Part shown: piece after piece, positions 1-12,377 of the stretch
How the letters are laid out: every line of letters begins with the position of its first letter
How positions within the stretch are numbered: position 1 is the stretch's first letter
Assembly: GCF_001540865.1 (NCBI RefSeq)
Contig: NC_033622.1
Location: forward strand, 16,701,695-16,765,694
Reading direction: 5' to 3'
Length of the DNA: 64,000 nt
From: Ananas comosus
Taxonomy: Eukaryota > Streptophyta > Magnoliopsida > Poales > Bromeliaceae
Program-made: the position numbers and the translations under genes
The notes under the pieces: model-generated
The model's database searches: none
The model's input: only the letters and a program-made list of their open reading frames with translations
Told to the model about the DNA's origin: nothing

Positions 1-1030
1 AGGTGTCAAAGAAGAGCTTTGAAGGGGAATGCTTGTGAATAAATTTATATAGTAGTGAGAGAGGGGATGAGAAATCCTTTGTTCCACCGCAGAGGAGAAC
101 CCTCCTGTTCTATCTAGTTAGATTTTGTGATTAATTTAATCTGCCAAATTTTCTGGTTTAGAGGCTTTTGAACTCAACAGAAACTATGTGCCGATTGCAT
201 TATCCATCCAATACTGTTTGAGCTTTGTTTTTCTTTTTGTCATCTTTTTGTTTCTCCCAGTTTTTTAATTTGGTACCAGTTTGAAAATTGTGCTGTGATC
301 TCCAGAAGGCTATTTCCACGCTACTCTTTGCGTATTACTCAAGGATTATTTTTGCTTTTTTGTTTAATGGAGTAATGGTGGAATAATCTCTTTTTTTTTA
401 TTTTTTTGCTGCAACGTTTGTTTGAATACCATCTCTGTTAGGATGTGTTAAGTGAATGGGCGGCGGTCAGCTTTAGTGTTTCTTCAATACAATTCTTTTG
501 TAATTATTTTGGAGAAATGTCTGTGGACATTCTAAATTATGCACGTCACTGATCATCCTAGTGCTTTGGTAACTTTTTTGGATGTGAAGTATATATTAGA
601 AAAATATGAATATGGTTAACACTAATGTGGTAAAATAGGAATTGGACGGTGTCAGATTGATCTTCAAAAAAGCTATACTATTGGTGTACATCATCTCTTA
701 CATTTCTTTTTATTCAAAGATTATTACTTTTTACTTATCATATTAATTTTTTCTAACTAAAATTTGTTTGAATTTTTATGAACCCTCACAAGTGAGATAA
801 AATGAAGATTCGCATCAACTTTCAAGTGTTTATGTATCATTATTATCATTTTTGTAACCTTATAGGAAAATATTTTGTCTGCACAATTAATAAACCGTAA
901 ATTTTACACTCATATATCTAAATATTTTTATAATTGAAAAAATATTTGATAAAATTTGTAAGTAAATATAAGCCTTTTATGAGTCGTGTAAAAAAAAAAA
1001 AAAAAAAAAATAAAGGATAACATTGTTGAA
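1..1030. other. AT-rich non-coding DNA, left edge
   Basis: No credible coding region was seen on either strand. The first ~600 bases are T-rich and might be the 3' UTR of a gene lying off the left edge, but nothing in the sequence proves this. The poly-A run at 990-1010 sits just before the SINE-like copy that follows. Confidence 0.4.
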
Positions 1031-1165
1031 AGTCCATAGAGCAACTGGTAAAAAGTTTGGTGGTTGATACCCGAGATATCAAGTTCGAATCCTAATTGAT
1101 TCATATTTTTAATTAAATTTATTTTTAAACGAAGCGAAAATAACATGCCATCTATCTCTCAAATA
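1031..1165 (+). mobile_element. SINE copy (tRNA-type promoter boxes)
   Basis: A box-A-like sequence (tagagcaactgg, 1037-1048) and a good box B (agttcgaatcc, 1082-1092) are separated by about 35 bp, as in RNA polymerase III-transcribed SINEs. The 3' part (tttatttttaaacgaagcg then a catctatctctcaaa tail) matches the other copies at 12397, 15002, 42880 and 61175. The copy is diverged and I found no clear target-site duplication. Confidence 0.65.
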
Positions 1166-2191
1166 TTGCTGAACCTTAATGGTATATTGCTCTGGTCCAA
1201 ATCCCATATAATATTAGCACGACTTTCTCCGTCTCCGTGAAGAGACGCACCATGCAAAAGGTGATAATCGTGAAGGATATTTTTTAATAAAGAAGAGTAA
1301 CAGCGACAATATATATAAAAACTAATAAGGCTGTGCGTGTTCTTAGTTCTTACTTCGGATTTAATCCAGAGAACGGAACAGGAGTGCGAATCACTCTTCT
1401 ATCCTCCGCGTTTGATAGGAATCGGGCCAGCGAAAAGCTGTTTCGTATTCTGGGGGACGAGAACTAAAAAGATGAGAATCTTCCGTAGGGGGTGGCGAAT
1501 TAAATTAAATTAAATTAAATTAAATTAGATAACAGGAGGAAAATGGAGATGGCGCACGTGGGACCCGCGTGGAAGCTAATCTGCCAGCTGGGGCACGCAT
1601 CATGACAACGCCGGCCCGGACGACACGTGGACGGATGACACACCCGCCGCGGCCACCTCTGTGAGGGTGAGGTGGATCGAGCATTACGTCGGAGCTTCCT
1701 CGAAAGCGACGGTCATTTTGGGCGGCTCATGCGCCCCAGGGGCAGCCCCATACGTACGAATTTACGATATTGCCCTTTCCATATCACGTTTATCAAACGC
1801 ATTCCACTAACGCCGGGAATTTTCCTTTTAAAAAAAATAAATTTTAAAAATCCCTGTCGGTTTCCTGCTGCTTAAATGCATCCTACTATGTTTTTTCATA
1901 CATTAGCACTCATATGCAAAATATATATATATATATATATATCATATATGTATATATATATATATAAAATAATTATTATAATATTTAAAATTTAGAATTT
2001 AAAGAATAATACTAATATGATCAGCATATTAATCATATAATAAATAATCAATATAAAGTATCTGTATAGTATTATTTGAAAAAGTATCATATTATTCAAT
2101 GAACCTAAGTTGCTAATTAGACCTCACAAGTCACATATCAACGTTACTTACTCGGGTAATTGAAAAAGATGAATTATTGAAAGTTAAAGAG

Positions 2192-2254
<63 letters not shown>

Positions 2255-2660
2255 CACAGCAACTAAAATATTTTAGGAGCAAATCAAATTTTTTTATGAC
2301 GTTACGGCAATGGCAAAATCAGGCACTCGTCAGTGTGCGTCTTCTGTGTTATTTTGCGAACCGCAGCGCTTTGAAATGGGCGTGCTCTTGAGTTAACAAA
2401 TTTTCGTTTAAATGATTTTATTCTAAGCGCACACATGAAAACGAGGAGGCATAATAAGGACTTATTAAAGAAGGGGCAATTTTTATTTATTTATGTAGGA
2501 AATGAAAGCGAGTAGAATATAACACGTGCAAGAACAATCCGGTAATTAAGCAAAAGTCTCAGACCCATTTCTGGAACAAAGTCACAGCGATGTCCCCATT
2601 ACGCGGCCCAACGCGGCCCCTTCTCTACCATCGCCACTTCCGACCCGTTCCTCCCCCCTC
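1166..2660. other. Intergenic DNA with (TA)n and a pentanucleotide repeat
   Basis: It holds an AAATT pentanucleotide run (about 1497-1527), (TA)n tracts at 1918-1966 and 2192-2251, and a moderately GC-rich stretch at 1540-1760 containing G-box-like cacgtg (1555-1560) and acacgtgg motifs. The open frame at 1672-1875 has no recognisable product. The end of the interval is the presumed SAP promoter. Confidence 0.5.
2192..2251. repeat. (TA)n microsatellite
   Basis: About 30 uninterrupted TA dinucleotides. Confidence 0.95.
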
Positions 2661-2793
2661 CTCCCCTTAAAAGCCCCCTTCGCATCCTCCCTCTCCCACC
2701 ACCAACCCCTAATTCCTCAATCACAGCCCCACAAAAGCCCTAACCCTAATCCTAATCCTGGTTCCGTATTCTATATCCGAAGGCGATCTATAG
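2660..2793 (+). promoter_or_regulatory. SAP core promoter and 5' leader (putative)
   Basis: The TATA-like sequence ttaaaag at 2667-2673 is followed by a C-rich leader. At 2737-2760 the leader contains telomere-like CCCTAA/CCTAAT repeats, which resemble the telo-box of many plant leaders. The first ATG after this leader is the CDS start at 2794. The assignment rests on position and base composition only. Confidence 0.4.
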
Positions 2794-3276
2794 ATGGCTC
2801 AGCGAGACAAGAAGGAAGAGACGGAGTTCCGCCTCCCTGAAACCCTAACCCTCTGCGCCAACAACTGCGGCTTCTACGGAAACCCCGCCACCAACAACAT
2901 GTGCCTCACCTGCTTCAAGGCCTCGGCCGCCGCGGCCGCGTCCTCCTTTTCCTCCCCCTCCGCCCCCGCCGCGGCGGAGGTGGCGGTGATCTCCTCTCCT
3001 CCGGCGCCGTGCTCCGCCGACGACAAGCCGGGATCGGGCCCTGCCCGAATCTCGGCGGCGGAGGGAACGGCGGCGGGGAGGCGGGTGAGCCGGTGCTCGG
3101 CTTGCCGGAGAAAGGTGGGGTTGACGGGGTTCCGGTGCCGGTGCGGCGAGCTCTTCTGCGGCGAGCACCGCTACTCCGACCGACATGCGTGCGCCTTCGA
3201 CTACAAGGCCGCGGCGCGAGAAGCGATCGCCCGGGAGAACCCCGTCGTCCGCGCCGCCAAGATCGTTCCGTTCTGA
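2794..3276 (+). CDS. A20/AN1 zinc-finger stress-associated protein (SAP)
   Basis: Complete intronless gene of 160 residues, the usual size for plant SAPs. The N-terminal A20 finger uses Cys21, Cys25, Cys37 and Cys40 ([20 protein letters not shown]). An Ala/Ser/Pro-rich linker (residues 44-95) leads to the C-terminal AN1 finger, with ligands Cys101, Cys104, Cys115, Cys117, Cys122, His125, His131 and Cys133 (motif [17 protein letters not shown]). It ends in the AAKIVPF-type tail seen in the family. Plant SAPs bind ubiquitin and act in abiotic stress and hormone signalling; some have E3 ligase activity. That role is family knowledge, not visible here. The gene is GC-rich, unlike its flanks. The overlapping minus-strand frame is a shadow. 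The family is certain, but which SAP member it is cannot be told. Confidence 0.95.
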   Translation: MAQRDKKEETEFRLPETLTLCANNCGFYGNPATNNMCLTCFKASAAAAASSFSSPSAPAAAEVAVISSPPAPCSADDKPGSGPARISAAEGTAAGRRVSRCSACRRKVGLTGFRCRCGELFCGEHRYSDRHACAFDYKAAAREAIARENPVVRAAKIVPF

Positions 3277-4211
3277 TTCGGTTTCAGGATTTAGAGCACC
3301 AGAGGCGGCACCAAACCGACAAAAAATAAAAATAAAAAAAAAAATTACTTGTGATCGCTTTGCCAAGTAGGCCAATGGGAGCACTTCTTCTTTCTTTTTC
3401 TCTTCTTTTCTTTTTTTATGTTTTTTTTTTTTCTTTTCCTTTTTCTTTTCCTCTTCATTATATGTCTTGTTCTTAGGGGCTGTTTGATTGAATGTAGTTG
3501 CAGAAACAATANATATATTTATGTGCGCAAACGTTGACGTGCGACAACGTTTACGCACGTTGGAGTTAAGGATACAAACCAAATCACGTCAACTCAGGTT
3601 GACGACGTCAAGGTGGATGTGTTCTTCCAGGTTTACGACGTCAACCTTGATGTAGGTTTAACCGACGTCAAGGTTGACGTCGTCAACCACTCCTAATCCT
3701 AGTGGGTGTTTAATTGTTATTATTTATTTATTTATTATATATATATATATTGTATTTATATGTCTTGTCCTTAATGTTGTGATATATATCCAATTTGTTT
3801 CATGTTTGATTGCTGAAACTTCTTCTATATCTTCATCTATCTGAATAATTCGGAATGCTATGCTCGACTTCATTTAACTCTGCATTTGAAATACACTTGC
3901 GCAGATAACAGAGTTAGGTTAGTTCGGAAGACATTTTAAAGTGGCGGCCAAACTGCAGCAGTACATTTATTAGAAGTTGATGACTTTTCTCTCCGGCTTC
4001 GCCTTCTCAGGCAATCTCGAATTTTAGAGCTTTTTGGCCGTTCTAATTTCCTACAGTCTAGTACATAGAAAAATTTATGATTGTGCGATTATACTCGCAC
4101 AAGCCATTTGAAGTTATGCGTAGTACCAACGCACAATGATCTTACTTAAAATTTTTATATTAGAAAAATTAATATTAGAAGCATTTCTTCAAAATGTTTA
4201 TATAAATTTTA
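3277..4211. other. SAP 3' region and a GACGTC palindrome cluster
   Basis: It starts with a T-rich 3' UTR. At 3530-3690 there is a cluster of TTGAC and ACGT cores with four GACGTC palindromes (3604, 3637, 3664, 3676). A single N lies at 3512 and a short AT repeat at 3735-3750. No coding region was recognised. Confidence 0.5.
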
Positions 4212-4583
4212 GGGTGCGTTTGGTTCACGCTATCTTTTAAAGATTTCTAGTAATCCAATGGGAATAAAAAAAATATGACGGTGTTTGGCTAAACACACTA
4301 AGTAATTTGGTAATATTAGATTCACTTGGGAATAAGATTCATCCCAAAGTACTAATCTCATTTCCTTGAGGGAGGGTGGGTATCCTCATATTAATGGATT
4401 GGGGTAATCATAGTATGTCTAATTTCTTTTTTTCTTTCTACCCGCGGGGCTAATTGATATTATTTTTCTTTACACTCTAACCTTATATATCTCTCTAAAC
4501 TTATTTTCTCTCTAAAATTCAACTTTTTTTTCTCTTTCTAAATTAAGCTTTCTCTTTCTCTCTCTTTCTAAAATTTCAACTCT
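4212..4583 (-). mobile_element. Truncated PIF/Harbinger-like MITE (family M1)
   Basis: The end gggtgcgtttggttc is preceded by TTA (4209-4211). It continues with a reverse-complement match to the right-hand ~370 bp of the complete copies at 24117 and 45474: the block with 'attgggaataaa', 'accctttgaggg'-type and 'gtgggtatcctcatattaatgg', then the CT-rich stretch. The similarity stops exactly at the single N at 4584, so the other half of the element is missing at that join. Confidence 0.7.
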
Positions 4584-4584
4584 N

Positions 4585-5600
4585 ACACGCGTTAATTTGG
4601 CTAAGGGCTTCTCTGTTGCCTCAGCGGTTCCATTAATTAGCCCACTCCACCGCAACGCCTTGCACTTAATGTGCATCCTCCTTGTCGCCATGCTATCGTC
4701 GACGCGTCGCCGGCGAAGCTTCTCCATTCTTCCCGTCTACCGTACGGCTCGCCTACCGCCCACCTCCCAAGCAACGCGTTGGCACTCTATCCTCCGCCGT
4801 GCCCCATTTTTTACAGGTCCTTCCCCGTTCGCTGTCCGATCACTGTCTCATCATGCTGCACGTTCGCGCCACGTTCACCGGCGTTCTACAGATCTAGAGG
4901 AGGCCGGCGTCCAACTTGCTGCCTTCGACCCATGTGGCTATATAAAGGCACTTGGACTTCGATGCCCTAACAACGCTGGCCTTCGATGCCCTACCAACGC
5001 TGGCCCTAATACCCTTCGACGGTGGTAAATACTGTCTCCCCCCTTTATTTTTTTCCCTTTTCTTTTAGCTTTTCTCCTCCTCTTTTCCTTTGTTTGCTCT
5101 GTTGCAGGTGGCGAGCGTGGAGGCGCGGGCAGGGGCGAGCGCGGGGTGCGGGCAGGCGGGCGCGCGTGGCGGGGCGCCGCGTTGCCCGCGGCACTCGCGA
5201 GCCGGGGCTGGATGCATTCCCGCACCCCGGACCGTCAGGGTGGGCGAGCTGGCCGCGCGGGCGGAAGTAAAGTGTGGAGCAGGTGGGCGAGCGGGCGCAG
5301 GTGGCGGCGCGGCGCGCGGGCGATCCGAGCGACCGGTGCGTGCGCGGGCTCGAGCCGAGCGCAGAGGGAGAGGGCGGGCCTTCCCCCCTCATCGCGGGCA
5401 GAGGGGTCTTGCGAGGCAGTAGGCGTTGCGCGCTGTGAACGGAGGACGGGCGAGGTGGCCGCGAGCAGAGCAAGCTTGGGCAGGGGCCGCGGCAGGCGGG
5501 ACCACGTGCGCCCCGGGGAGAGGAGCGGGGAGGTGAGGAGGGAGAGCGAGAGCGGTGGGCGCCAAGAGATGGATGAGATGGATTTTTATTATTGTTGTCT
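4585..5600. other. GC-rich island of unknown origin
   Basis: Very GC-rich DNA (strongest at 5105-5570) begins right after the N at 4584 and ends abruptly in AT-rich DNA at ~5600. Frames open on both strands only because stop codons are rare in such DNA. Their translations are Arg/Ala/Pro-rich and match no family I know. A 24-bp unit (cttcgatgccctaMcaacgc...) occurs twice at about 4957-5004. It could be captured gene fragments inside a transposon, a decayed gene, or sequence misjoined at the N. Confidence 0.4.
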
Positions 5601-6569
5601 TTTTTTATCTCTTTTTAGATCTCTTTAATATTTTTATATATTTGTTTTTTAATATAATGATTAAAAAAATTATAATTTTTTTCATTTAATCTAATTTTTA
5701 TTTATTTTATATAAAATTTAAATATATAAATAATTTTTAAATAGTTAAATTTTTTATAATATAATTTTAAATTAAGCTGGAGTAAAAAAATTATTTAAAA
5801 TATAAAAAAGAGAAAAGAAAATGTAAAAATGAAAGCTTAAAAAAGTAAAAATAAAATAAAATTAAAAGGATAAAGATAGAATAAAGAAGAAAATGAGGGC
5901 AAAACATATAAGAACAAATAAATTATTTTAAAAAAAATTATATAAATCAAATAATAATTCTCTCTCTCTTAATTTTTTCTTATTTATTAGTATTTTATAC
6001 AATTCAATCAGGATCAACGTGTAAGAGGTGGGCCCAGCAGGGGAGAAGGAGGAGGCGTTTTTATTTTTCCCGTACTGATTTCATTTTTTTTTTTTTTTTG
6101 TTCATGTACATAGAAGTATTTTGTACTATAAAAATTTAAAATATATAAATAAATTTTAAATAGTTTATATTATTTGTATTAAATATAAATTTTAAAATTA
6201 CAATATTGAGCATTTAGATATAGCTAGATTATACATTAAAAAAAAAAGATTGATAGAATTTAAATTAATTTTATATTTTATAAAATTTAATTGCGAGAAT
6301 TATCAAAATATCGTTGACTTGCTCAAATCTAACATATAAAGAATTGGATAAAAAAAATTGAAAGATTGGATTTACACTTTCATCCTTAAAATAAAAATAT
6401 AGGACGAATAATACTTTAATCCCCACATTTTAATGTATTATGATTTAAATAATGAGGTATGTGATATTTTTATTCTCAAATTTTAATTAGTTGTTTATTT
6501 TTCGATTGTTTATATTATATAAATTTTTAACTCTTTGTTTTGTTATTTTTAAATTTATTTATTTATTTA

Positions 6570-6613
6570 TTTCTATGAAGTCGTTCCGCCGCAACGCGCG
6601 GGTCCTTCACTAG
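6570..6613 (+). mobile_element. Possible Helitron 3' terminus
   Basis: A GC-rich, partly self-complementary motif (ccgccgcaacgcgcgggtcc, 6584-6603) lies just before CTAG at 6610-6613, followed by T. Plant Helitrons end in CTRR preceded by a short GC hairpin, and the phrase 'gcaacgcgcggg...CTAGT' resembles known monocot Helitron ends from memory. I could not find the matching 5' TC end. The AT-rich 5600-6580 interval and perhaps the GC island may belong to it. Confidence 0.4.
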
Positions 6614-8055
6614 TTATAGATTAATTAATTTCTTCAACACCCTCCTAAAAGATTATAATTTTATAAATATTCCTTCGAATTAGAAAAAATTATCTGTGCT
6701 CTTATACACATCAAAGACTATACCGGTTTTGGTTTTGGTTTGAAATTTAGAGGGACATTTGCATATTTTGAGAGGTATGGATGATAAATTTGTGTGTTTA
6801 GGAGGGAATGAATGACATTTTACATTTTGAAGGAACATGTATGATATTTTAAAATTTTAGAAGGTTATGTTTGAATCGAACACTGTGGAGCCTTTATTTA
6901 TTTATTTATTTATTTCTCTCTTTTCTTGGTAAGAATCTATTGAACAGTTCTGATGATGACTACGTTCAATGCGACTAATTGTCAATAATAATATCAAGTT
7001 TGCTTACGTCACCATCCGACCAAATTAGGTGGCAATATGTTCATCGAAATCTGCACACATTTTCCTCATGATTTAGTCACCATTCGAAATCAGTTAGGAA
7101 CATGTCCATTTTCTTTCTTACAGTTCTATTGATTCATAACATCCAGGTTCATGCTTCCTCAAAGGATGATATACTGTTTCTTTCCCTTTTCTATTATTTT
7201 TGCAATTTGCGATACTACATGAAAATTTGTTTTTAATATCAAATAAGTATTATATGGATCGACTAATTGGTAAATTTTCTTCAAATTGTCTTCACTTGGT
7301 GGTAAATCTGATAGTAAATTATTCGATCTGTATTTATGACTTGTACGTGTTATATTGTGCATCAGAGCTATTGTGTTATATTGGGCTTCATTGGGCCCCA
7401 TGACCCGCTTAGTTGGGCTAATCCGTTCTTCAATGTACAAGGCCTAAAGTTTCTAGTATTAAAAGTGGGCTGTAGATCTTTAAATTAGGGCCCACTCTAC
7501 CATTTTCTATTGAGCGCTGATAAATGCTATATAGTCAATAGGATTTTGAGAGGACCGTAGATATGCTTAAGGCCCATTTTTATAGTTTAATAGTTATGCT
7601 TATATATATATATTTTTTTTCAGTAGGACCGTATCGCTTACCACAATGTTATTATATGTATCTCTTATTTAGTTGTTTTAAGACTCACAAGCCTGGGGCA
7701 TGGATCCTTTTTATAAAAGTGTTAGAGGAAATTTAACTTGTGACATTTGGGATGGTAATAAAGTTGTTGTTTGTGAGATACTAGATGTTTGCATTTGCTG
7801 CTTTCCGAACTGAAAATTATCAGTAACTACTACCTTGGAGAAAGTAAACATCGATCTCTCCCTCACACGCACGCAATGCGTGCGTGCACACACATCTTTT
7901 ACTACATATTATATAGACATGTATCGGGGGGTGTGGTTGAACTGATAGTGTTATGTTCAATACTTGCAAAATATGATTTGAGTACCAAGGTATCAGGACA
8001 AGTTTGGGAAGCTTATTATCTGCGGCCCACGTAAGCCCTCTGAGAAAGTTCCCTN

Positions 8056-8099
<44 letters not shown>

Positions 8100-11000
8100 A
8101 TAATAATAACAAATAGATCAACAAATAAAAGAAAACAGTATGGTTAATCAGTGTCAGTTGGTTTAGAATCGCACCTTTTTCTTTATAGTAAAAAAGATCA
8201 AAAGAGCCAAAAGCCAAACAAAAGAGTCAAAATGGAACTTGACTCATTTCCACGTTGTCTCACTTTATGCACTCAAACGAACAATATATAAATCTCAGCA
8301 TAGAGATCGTCCACCCTCAATTGAACTATGATGGCCGACAACATAATTCGATACGTAACCTCCCTCGCTTCGCTTTAAAGCACACAATGCTTTTCCGAGC
8401 TCTCAATAATGGTGGAACATTAACACATACACAAACTCAAGAGGCTCTGCTTCTTCCACTCAAGAAGTGGAGTTTGAGGCTTTTTCCACGACCAATTGAT
8501 GGCCCGGGAATGCTTTGGGTTCCTGAAAAAGGTTACGGATAACAGTTTATTGGATATGTCTAATGAAGTGATTTGTGTCGTATGCTAGTTGCATGTTCAA
8601 TACATGGATTGAGTTTCTATCAAGTATTAGTTGCGAATTAGTACGTGAGTTTTGTGTAATTGTATAGATTCGTATCACATGCTAGTAGCGTTCAGCACAA
8701 GTTAAGAGATGATAAATTTATTCGACATTTTAAATTGTGTTTATCAATCGATTGAAGCTTTCTATGTAATATAAGAATTCCCTTATTGCTTACGTAATAA
8801 CATTTTATAAACTTTAATTCTACAAGTTTAGATTTGAATGGTTGGATTTATTCGTTAGTTTTGTGATTTCTGAACAATCATAAATAAACCGTATAGCAAT
8901 CTAAGCAAATCTATGAAAAGTTTGTAAATTTTCTGCAAGAATAAAATATATGAATTTGTCAATATGATGTAAATATTACATCCTGTCCATCCGAGAGCTG
9001 ATATTCTTTTTACTAGTCTTGTTTTTTTTTTTAATAATAAAAATTCAAAAAAGTTTCCAAATCTTTGAATGGATGGGTGTAAAATTTACAACATCCTTTT
9101 TAAGTCTATAAGTGGTGGCATCTCAAGCCAAAACACCTCCTCTTTTGGAATTGCCAACTTTAATTTCCGTGCACCTTTGTTTATCAAAAAGAAGAACATA
9201 TGCATATTGGACATCCTGTGGCAATCACACAACCAAAAAAGTAAGCTAAAAAGAGATGGAGCATCTAGGCCCATGTTCATGTACCCTTAAAATTTATGTG
9301 TAGTTGAAACTTGTGGTTTGCACCGGGCTTCGCCTTAGTCCCTCTCTTCCTTTGTGACAAAAATTTCATAAAGCGCCTTTTTTGTGGAAGATTATATAAG
9401 AAAGAATTTAAAAGTTTTTTATTCAACTTGTACTTTTAATTCAAATTATGAACCCAACAAACTATCCATTTTTCAATTTTTTTTTTTTGATAAAAAAAAT
9501 TGGTTTGATAATCTGAATTAAGAACTTTTGACTTCTCTCTATATATTTTCTATAAAAACCTCTTTATAGATTTATTTATTGATTTATTTTTTTTCTCTTT
9601 TGCTCTATTTCATGTTATGTGCTTTCAATATAAAAGAAACATGGAAAGGAGAACATTGCTTAACTGGTTCTTAGTCATGCACATGGCTTCGGATAGAAAC
9701 AAACAAGTGATATTTCTATAGCCCAAATGTGTCATCGTAAGCGCACCTAGACTCAAGAGTTTGTAGCTTTTATTACTTTATTTTTTCCATGAGATTCCTG
9801 CCTATGTAAAGGTTAACTTTAAACACCTATAAGTGTTCTTTATTTAGCGGGTGGAGTTACACCCTTTTGTCACCAATTATTGATGTTGTACAACTGTTTA
9901 AATTTCCAGATTAATTAGTTGTTATCATATAGTATCGGATTAGATGGTTTTGAGTTTAAATCCTACTATTTAGGCTCGTAGTTTTGTTTAATATTCATCT
10001 ATTAAATTTAAGCCTACGACTTAAAACCTATGTTTTTTTTTTTAAAAAAAAGGAGCCTAACTCGGGCAATGATGGACGTAGGGGAATATGTACAATGTTA
10101 TGAAGAATGATAGCGCACCAAGTAGTCCAATTTCAATCAAACGAGCTAGAGCAATTAATAACAATTGAAATACATACGCTACGCACGAATGATTACAATC
10201 TCTGCGAAAGGATACTCTCCGATAAGTTCAGAAACCTTTGTATTCTATTTTAATTATGGTACATTACGGAATTAACCACATTAAGCTCGCTATTATGATC
10301 TACTTTCCCCTTCTTTTTATATATGATTCAAATTGGTTTTAATATCATACAAATTAGGTAGCATAGCTCAAGATCAAAAAAAGGAAAGTGTACGCAGAAT
10401 TTTTTGTTCTTAAACCCAATATTTGAAGAGTAGAAAATCCTAAAATATCATTGTGTATAAGATATTTGCACGTGTAGTGCATGTCTTATGATTGATTTTT
10501 ATACAGAAGATTCGTATGGTATGATTAAAGTTTTGCTGTAGCAAAGCCATTGAAAAAGCCCAATAATTTTTTGGATTAAAACCTAGAAATGTAGAATTTA
10601 TCTCGAAATAGATGAATCATTAAATTTGGTAAAATGTTTAACAGCTACCCAAATTCTTTTGCGATTTTCGCAAAATATATGAATGCACTGGAGAATCATT
10701 GGCCAATACCCAGGAGGAGTAAACTTGGTGTTAATGTTTTATCAATTTGTGAAAAGAAAACTTTTCTTTTTTTTGGTGGGGGGTGGTGGGGAGGGAATTA
10801 ATCGTACGTTTAAATAAATACGGTTCAATGAACATGGTACTTCTAATTAAGCAACGGCTAGAACTGAAATAAAAAGGAATAGAAATAAAATACAAAAGAT
10901 GAACAGGAGATCACTCAATTTCAGCCTGAAATCACGGAAGCTAATTAAAAAATAATCTGAAAAGATGCCCATCCAAAAGTGACCTGTTATGTGTTACATT

Positions 11001-12377
11001 ATAGTTTTAAGTTCAATTTAGTTAATTATCTAATGTTTAGCTTATTATAGCTAGGAACCCAGTGAGTGAGTTAAACCTACCAGATCATAATAGCTTCAAT
11101 TTGAACATGTATTAAGGACTAAGCTATGATAGTGATTGTTTAACTATTCCCAAATTCAATCTATCATACTCGGTGTCGGTTTCGAGTCACACCTGCTTTT
11201 AAGGCTAGATTGGCTTTGGGTTAAGAATCAATTTGAACAATTTTCAGGTTGGTTCGGGACTTGACTCCGATGAACCCAATTCAGACTACTGTACTAGATT
11301 GAAAAAGGTTGGAGTGGCATGGTTGACGGGTCAGGGGATGGTCGGGTTAACATGTTTGGTTGGGTCGAGTTGATGGGTCAGTGAGTCGGATCAGGTCGGA
11401 TATATAAATGGGGCCGATGGTGTGGCGATTTTGCTGGTGATCATCACCCATCACCCTAAATTTTGAGGGTGATCCATCAATTAATGGACCATCCATGATC
11501 CTGGGTTCATATAGACCCAGCTATTCCATGACCCGTAAAATTAAGGATCGGATCAAATTTGGATCGAGCCATATAGTTTCTAATTTATCCCGTATCCAAA
11601 AATGGTCATCATGATTTGGTATAGATAGACTACAAATTTTTTATTATTTTTTTTCGTATTGTTTAGGACAAGTGCTCGATCTGTGCGCTTTTATACAAAT
11701 TGTTTAAGAGAGTAATTACCTCCAAAAACTCTTTAATCAAGGTGGAAACTTATGGAACATCGACAATTAACCTTTATGTGATCACGATTTTTCTAGATTG
11801 AAAGGTAAGATCATATTATTCCAAATGTGTGGTCTCAAAGAAGGAGGCAAATGCCCATCAACACAGCTGGAATTTGTTTGCCTCTATTGAGATCTATTGC
11901 CATCTTTTCTATTTGGAAAATATATGTATTAGCAACAATTTAATTGTGAAATCTATTATAAATTAGTGTGAATGTAGGTTAATTAATTAATGTGGGAAGC
12001 TTCTTTGAAGGCCCTTTTGCAAGTTCCACATGTTGAGGAATAAGAGCCTTTTTGTTAATTGCCAATTAAATTTGCTTTAGCTGTACGTAGTTTAATTCCT
12101 ATTCCCATAGAAGTATTTTCATCATCTAGCAAGGTTTTTTTTAAAAAATTACTTTGGCCAATAATATGAATCACTGCTATATTAAAAATGTCACATCCAC
12201 ATAATTGATGTTACGTACCGATTTACTGTTGATTATGAATAGAGGAAGTGGTTGTTGGCAAGTCTATTGTCCATTTGCTTCAATTCTTAATACATACTGA
12301 ACTTCTAAATTGCATGCGTGTCTTATTAATTTTGCATCTCTGTCAAATATTGTCTATATTATAGTATTTTTATTCTT
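6614..12377. other. Long intergenic region, no gene recognised
   Basis: AT-rich DNA with no supported gene. It contains (TA)n at 8057-8094 right after a single N (8055), many homopolymer runs, and short open frames (for example 7159-7440 and 8255-8542) that lack family motifs. A C-rich phrase near 7370-7410 (gggccccatgacccgc) might come from a retrotransposon LTR, but no paired LTR was seen. Confidence 0.5.

Noticed and set aside
2737..2760. Telomere-like CCCTAA repeats
   Set aside because: Only about three degenerate units in the SAP leader; explained as a telo-box type leader, not an interstitial telomere.
2845..3582. 245-codon frame on the minus strand over the SAP gene
   Set aside because: Antisense shadow of a GC-rich gene; its sequence is low-complexity Lys/Glu and Arg/Gly, spans an N and matches no family.
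4597..5628. Overlapping frames of 60-160 codons on both strands in the GC island
   Set aside because: Open by base composition only; no domain, no splice-supported extension, no consistent frame.
7159..7440. 93-codon minus-strand frame with 'LVDPYNTYLI'
   Set aside because: Looked retroelement-like at first, but no reverse transcriptase, integrase or gag motif is nearby.
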